Shown here piece by piece: positions 60,634 to 64,000 of a DNA stretch of 64,000 bases (position 1 is its first letter; every line of letters starts with the position of its first letter). The position numbers and the translations under genes are program-made. The stretch is from Leptospira semungkisensis. GTDB lineage: Bacteria; Spirochaetota; Leptospiria; Leptospirales; Leptospiraceae. The notes beneath the pieces are model-generated. The model saw only the letters and a list, made by a program, of their open reading frames with translations, was not told the origin of the DNA and ran no database searches. The stretch spans positions 434,001 to 498,000 of the forward strand of contig NZ_RQEP01000018.1 of assembly GCF_004770055.1 (NCBI RefSeq). The letters are read 5' to 3'.

Positions 60634-61311
60634 ATGCAATCAATTCGCCGCTACTGGCCCTGGTTCGTCGTAGGCCTTCTTATTATATTATGTTTTTCTA
60701 TTCTTCTTTGGCCAGAGAAGGAATCCAAGTCCCCTAGTTTAGAAGAAGAAGCTTCTGAAGTAGTGAATAGAAAATACGGGACGAGCAATTTAGAATTTCC
60801 GGATGCACCTCATCCTTTCCAAGAAGATCCGGATCTGGAAGGCCAGGCCAAACGCCTCTGGCCGGCAGCATTCAAAGAAAAGAAAACCAAAGAAGAAAGA
60901 GAGAAGATCAAGGATGAATGGGCAGACTTTGCCGTAAAATATCCTCGCAATATATATATTCCCAGAGAATTCAAACCTCCTCTTAGCCAAGAAGATGAGA
61001 AGAAGGCTAGAGAAAGATTGGATAAGGTGACTTCTGCAGAAGCAAAATTTGCACTTTTCAGAAATGCAGGAAAGTACGCACAACCTGGTTCCTTAGCGAA
61101 TCGCCCGAACGATCCGAATATTTCTCCAGAAGAACAAAAAGCATATTTCGGGTATAAGATTGCAGAGTTAGAATCGCGGATACAATTGGTCCAGTATGCG
61201 ATTCAACAAGGAAGAATGGATTCTTCTCAGATCCCTCAGGCAAACAGCGATATTTCGGTTTGGCAGAAAGAATTGCAGCAACTACAGCAGATTTCTTCTT
61301 CCGTTCCTTAA
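60634..61311 (+). CDS. Single-span membrane-anchored protein with coiled-coil tail
   Basis: The 225-residue protein has a short basic start, one membrane span (WFVVGLLIILCFSILLW) and a large charged periplasmic part. The C-terminal third is helical and Gln-rich (AELESRIQLVQYAIQQGRM and WQKELQQLQQISSS), typical of a coiled coil. No enzyme motif is seen. It ends 11 bases before the start of the HEAT lipoprotein and is in the same direction, so they may act together at the envelope. No family is recognised. Confidence 0.7.
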   Translation: MQSIRRYWPWFVVGLLIILCFSILLWPEKESKSPSLEEEASEVVNRKYGTSNLEFPDAPHPFQEDPDLEGQAKRLWPAAFKEKKTKEEREKIKDEWADFAVKYPRNIYIPREFKPPLSQEDEKKARERLDKVTSAEAKFALFRNAGKYAQPGSLANRPNDPNISPEEQKAYFGYKIAELESRIQLVQYAIQQGRMDSSQIPQANSDISVWQKELQQLQQISSSVP

Positions 61312-61322
61312 CATATATAATC

Positions 61323-62915
61323 ATGAAGCAAAGTAAACATTATATTTCTATTAAATACATTCTCCTATTAGCTCTGCTATTCGGATCCGGATGCATGGGC
61401 CCTCCCAAACCGGATCTTTTGCCTGAAATACAGGAAGAGGAGCCCCCGAGTACAGAACAACTCGAGTCGGATCTAAAAAGTGAGAACACTAGATTGAGAT
61501 CCTTGGCCCTACTAGAGCTTGCCAAAAGAAACGAGAGAAAGTTCATCCCGGTCGCTCGCGAGATCCTACACTCTAAAAAAGATCCCTTAAGCAAGGCTCC
61601 CGCGGTTCTCGCTCTGGGAATTTGGAAGGACAAAGTCTCTCTTCCTGAAATCATCCGATTGCTTCATTCTAAATCCGAGATCGATATCGAAACCGTCTTG
61701 GAATCGATCTCTCGCATGGAAGATCCAAGTGCAGGCAACCAAGTCACCTCTCTTCTTGGCGAAGAAAGCTCGACTCTCAGGCTTTTGGCGGTTGATACTC
61801 TGGTCAGGATCAATGCCAGACAATCCGGAGGAGCAATTCTTGCCGCTGCAAAAGCAAATAAGGATCCGGAAAAAGCCAAAACTTTCGCGATGGCTTTAGG
61901 AAAATTGAATATAAAAGAATCGGAAGATTACTTGATCGGTTTGGCAAATTCTTCCGAGCCCGGCCCTACTCTTGCAGCAGCGTATTTAGCCTTAGGAAAG
62001 ATCGGAAGTAAAAAATCTGTGCCTCTTTTAGCGAAGGCATTGCAGGGCGATTTCGAAAAAGGAAGAGAGAATTCAACAATCGCCTTAGTAGACATCAAGG
62101 ATCCTAGATCCATATCTCTCATGCTCCCCATTTTAGAAAATTCGAATAGAGAGATCCGATACCGAGCAGCAGATGTCTTGATCGGAGTCCCAGATCCTTC
62201 TACCCCAAGGCATTTAATGGAGATCCTTACGAAAGGTCTTGGGATTTCTAAGGGGCCGGCTTCTCATGTATTAGGAAGGACCAAGTATCTTCCTGCAAGA
62301 GAGAAGATGGAAAAAATTCTATTCGATGAGAGTGTTCCGGATCGAGAAATAGTCGCACAAGCACTCGGATATTTAGGAGATAAGAAGAGCATTCCCGTAC
62401 TTGCAAAAGTATTAAAGGAAGATCCGGGTGAAGCGAAATATGGCGCGGTCTGGGCCTTAGGAGCAATCGGTTCCGAGGAAGCACTTCCTTATATCGAAGA
62501 AGCTTGCGCGTCTAAAGACCAAAAACTTTCGAAGATTGCGTCCGAAAGCTTGGGGATGATCGCTTCTCCTAAGTCCTTGGCTCTATTAGACAAAAAGACA
62601 GAAGATTTTCCGGATCTTGCACCAATTACGTTATCTGCCATTGCTTCCATTTCCGGAACTGAATCCAGAAAGATCTTAGAAAAATATGCGCTTAGCAACA
62701 ATATCAACTTACATCAAGTCGCTGTTTCTCAATTAGCAGCCAAGAAGGATAAAGAAAGCATTCCTGTTCTCATCTCCTTATTGGAAGATGAAAAGGTTCA
62801 GAGAAACAGAAAGCTAATCTTGTCCGCATTGAAATCGATCACAGGATTGAAATATTCTTCCAAGAATGAATGGATCAATTGGTTCAGATTGAAAGAGAAG
62901 AACAAAGAAAAATAA
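61323..62915 (+). CDS. Lipoprotein built of HEAT repeats
   Basis: I start at the ATG at 61323 because it gives a basic n-region, a hydrophobic stretch and the lipobox LLFGSGC; the frame is open 21 codons further up. The rest, about 500 residues, is a chain of roughly 30-residue helical repeats of the PBS-lyase HEAT type, with recurring LRSLALLELAKR, SKAPAVLALGIWKD, TLAAAYLALGKIGSKKSVPLLAKAL and GAVWALGAIGSEEALPYIEEA. Such solenoids bind proteins. It is likely anchored in the outer or inner membrane as a scaffold. It follows the coiled-coil protein gene. Confidence 0.85.
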   Translation: MKQSKHYISIKYILLLALLFGSGCMGPPKPDLLPEIQEEEPPSTEQLESDLKSENTRLRSLALLELAKRNERKFIPVAREILHSKKDPLSKAPAVLALGIWKDKVSLPEIIRLLHSKSEIDIETVLESISRMEDPSAGNQVTSLLGEESSTLRLLAVDTLVRINARQSGGAILAAAKANKDPEKAKTFAMALGKLNIKESEDYLIGLANSSEPGPTLAAAYLALGKIGSKKSVPLLAKALQGDFEKGRENSTIALVDIKDPRSISLMLPILENSNREIRYRAADVLIGVPDPSTPRHLMEILTKGLGISKGPASHVLGRTKYLPAREKMEKILFDESVPDREIVAQALGYLGDKKSIPVLAKVLKEDPGEAKYGAVWALGAIGSEEALPYIEEACASKDQKLSKIASESLGMIASPKSLALLDKKTEDFPDLAPITLSAIASISGTESRKILEKYALSNNINLHQVAVSQLAAKKDKESIPVLISLLEDEKVQRNRKLILSALKSITGLKYSSKNEWINWFRLKEKNKEK

Positions 62916-62932
62916 AAGGCGGATCGAATATA

Positions 62933-63601
62933 CTACTTAGGAACCCCTACAAGTATTTCGATAAGATCATCCGAAGTAATCACGTCCGCCTGTCTCGGAA
63001 AAACTTTCTCCGTTAAAACCTGGTGCACTTGAGGATCTCTGTCAGAACAAAGATCCTTGATCACTACGTTTCTATAGTCTGCATCTGACGCATAACGCAG
63101 AGTAGAGAGAACGACTCCGCTTGTGGCGATTCCCATCATTACTAAAGTGTCGATCCCTCTCGCTCTTAAAATCATATCGAGATCCGTGCCGAGAAAGGCA
63201 CCTACCCTATGTTTGGTGACGATAATATCATCCGCTTGAGGAGTGACTGCTGAATGGATCTCCATCATCTTAGGATCTTTTCCGAGTCCTCCATTCTTCT
63301 TGATCGCACCGAACATCATATTATTCGGGCTTACTTCCGGAAAACCTGGACGAAAACCAACAACGATATAGATTACTGGGACTCCTGTCTTTCTTGCAAG
63401 GCCCAATATCTGAGACGCCTTTCCCAAGAATGCATCCGGATTTTTCACGTATCCGCCATTTACGATCGCGTTCTGATAATCCATAACTAAGACTGCAGTT
63501 TTTGTAAGATCGAGAGAAGGTTTCCCTTCTGCTCTTAATTCGTCTGTAGATGAGTAAACTAGACTAAAGGATAGAAGTAGAATGAAAAGAAATCGGATCA
63601 T
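62933..63601 (-). CDS. Exported isochorismatase-like protein lacking the family cysteine
   Basis: The 222-residue protein has a likely signal peptide (IRFLFILLLSFSLVYSS). The isochorismatase fold shows Asp41 in VLVMDYQNA and Lys130 in TKHRVGAFLGTDLD, both part of the Asp-Lys-Cys triad. The third member is missing: GIATSGVVLST places Val163 where the Cys should be. That variant occurs in a whole subfamily of these proteins, so it may be non-hydrolytic or use other chemistry. Export is also unusual for this fold. It stands alone on the minus strand, 139 bases from the next gene. Confidence 0.85.
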   Translation of the reverse strand: MIRFLFILLLSFSLVYSSTDELRAEGKPSLDLTKTAVLVMDYQNAIVNGGYVKNPDAFLGKASQILGLARKTGVPVIYIVVGFRPGFPEVSPNNMMFGAIKKNGGLGKDPKMMEIHSAVTPQADDIIVTKHRVGAFLGTDLDMILRARGIDTLVMMGIATSGVVLSTLRYASDADYRNVVIKDLCSDRDPQVHQVLTEKVFPRQADVITSDDLIEILVGVPK

Positions 63602-63686
63602 AGACTAATTCTACAAGTTCCTTAGATTTAGTCACTACTTTTGGAGGATCCATTGATTCATCGTGATCAATGGATATAAGAAAGGG

Positions 63687-63732
63687 AAGAAGGATCGTTC
63701 TAAGGCAAAGCCTTTCGAAAACGATCCTTCTT
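63687..63732 (-). terminator. Nested hairpin terminator after the DUF1304 gene
   Basis: AAGAAGGATCGTT (63687-63699) and AACGATCCTTCTT (63720-63732) form a perfect 13-bp stem, and a second 5-bp stem (AAGGC 63702-63706 with GCCTT 63710-63714) sits inside its loop. It begins 8 bases after the DUF1304 stop codon on the minus strand and is followed by a T-rich run there. It is a strong candidate terminator. Confidence 0.7.
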
Positions 63733-63740
63733 ATTTACGA

Positions 63741-64000
63741 TTACTGGCCGGACATAGACAGAGCGATCAGGATCAATGCGACCAAAGGAGGAAGCCCTTG
63801 GATAATCGCAGCTCTTGCCATACTCGGTTTAGAAACGAAAAGCACTGTTCCCGCTCCGAATACGGAAAGACAAGCGAATGCCATGATCGCAGGTGCATAG
63901 CAAACATGAATATCATAGAAGGCTGCACCGTATAGCGCTCCTATAGCGAGAAACAAATTATAAAAACCTTGGTTTAGAAAAACCGCTTTCATTGCTTCCG
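63741..64000 (-). CDS. DUF1304 membrane protein, 3' part only (runs off right edge)
   Basis: The frame is open to the right edge, and an ATG at 63992 is inside it, but two sense codons (Glu-Ala) precede it, so the N-terminal part lies outside. The visible part has VFLNQGFYNLFLAIGALYG, which matches the DUF1304 core (NQGLYNGFLA), and then three membrane helices. DUF1304 proteins are about 115-120 residues, so about 30 residues are missing. The role is unknown. Confidence 0.8.
   Translation of the reverse strand, partial: EAMKAVFLNQGFYNLFLAIGALYGAAFYDIHVCYAPAIMAFACLSVFGAGTVLFVSKPSMARAAIIQGLPPLVALILIALSMSGQ

Noticed and set aside
63663..63935. Plus-strand open frames opposite the DUF1304 gene
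   Set aside because: They run through the terminator hairpin and antisense to a recognised family; the encoded peptides are charged and unlike any domain I know.

Overview
This 64 kb window is almost certainly chromosomal DNA of a Leptospira species. The signs are the gene orders rimP-nusA-infB-rbfA-truB-rpsO-pnp and rpsB-tsf-pyrH-frr-uppS-cdsA-dxr-rseP-proS, many short-spaced or overlapping genes, several spirochaete-style lipoproteins, frequent TTG starts, and a CHASE2 adenylate cyclase. Base composition looks moderately GC-rich for the genus (low-to-mid 40s percent by eye), which would fit an intermediate-clade species better than L. interrogans. That last point is inference. I see no tRNA, rRNA, CRISPR array, insertion sequence or prophage.

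Region 1 (1-14434, all minus strand) is one long information-processing and envelope cluster. In transcription order it runs rimP, nusA, infB (with a large Gly/Arg repeat region), rbfA, truB, rpsO, pnp, an M16 peptidase, dut, ftsK, lolA and a RodZ-like helix-turn-helix protein that runs off the left edge. Possible RNA hairpins sit in the rimP leader and at the nusA/infB, truB/rpsO and pnp/M16 junctions.

Region 2 (14684-23087) is mixed. It holds a lipoprotein, the nicotinamide-nucleotide repair enzyme NnrE/NnrD, a protein with one ferredoxin-like and two CDGSH domains, three small proteins of unknown function, a NamZ-type muramidase and a large protein with an N-terminal cyclic-nucleotide-binding domain.

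Region 3 (23238-29478) looks like envelope glycan work. It has an SGNH-type membrane-anchored protein, a secreted sugar dehydrogenase with a cytochrome c domain, a GT22-like mannosyltransferase, and a DPM1-like glycosyltransferase fused to a GtrA membrane domain. A GC-rich, hairpin-forming repeat segment (29481-29723) closes it.

Region 4 (29724-39100) carries unknown proteins, a zinc alcohol dehydrogenase, an HSL-type esterase, a GNAT acetyltransferase, a TPR protein, dxs and the CHASE2 adenylate cyclase.

Region 5 (39202-55159, all minus) is a very long, tightly packed gene string. Transcription order is dapA, dapB, cdaA, cdaR, acpS, a small TPR protein, bactofilin, a DUF4321 protein, rpsB, tsf, pyrH, frr, uppS, cdsA, dxr, rseP, proS, trpB, trpA. 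It links cell-wall precursor supply (dapAB, uppS), isoprenoid synthesis (dxr, with dxs nearby), c-di-AMP signalling, translation and phospholipid synthesis.

Region 6 (55205-64000) is accessory. It holds an MFS transporter, an AraC regulator, a membrane protein, a questin-oxidase-like protein, a 398-base non-coding stretch, a secreted SGNH protein with a strong terminator hairpin, a membrane-anchored coiled-coil protein, a HEAT-repeat lipoprotein, an exported isochorismatase-like protein without the family cysteine, and a DUF1304 membrane protein cut by the right edge. No clearly new multi-gene system is obvious. The best leads are the GT22/DPM1-GtrA pair, the stand-alone cyclase-tail protein inside the c-di-AMP cluster, the repeat-rich IF2 N-terminus and the GC-rich repeat segment.
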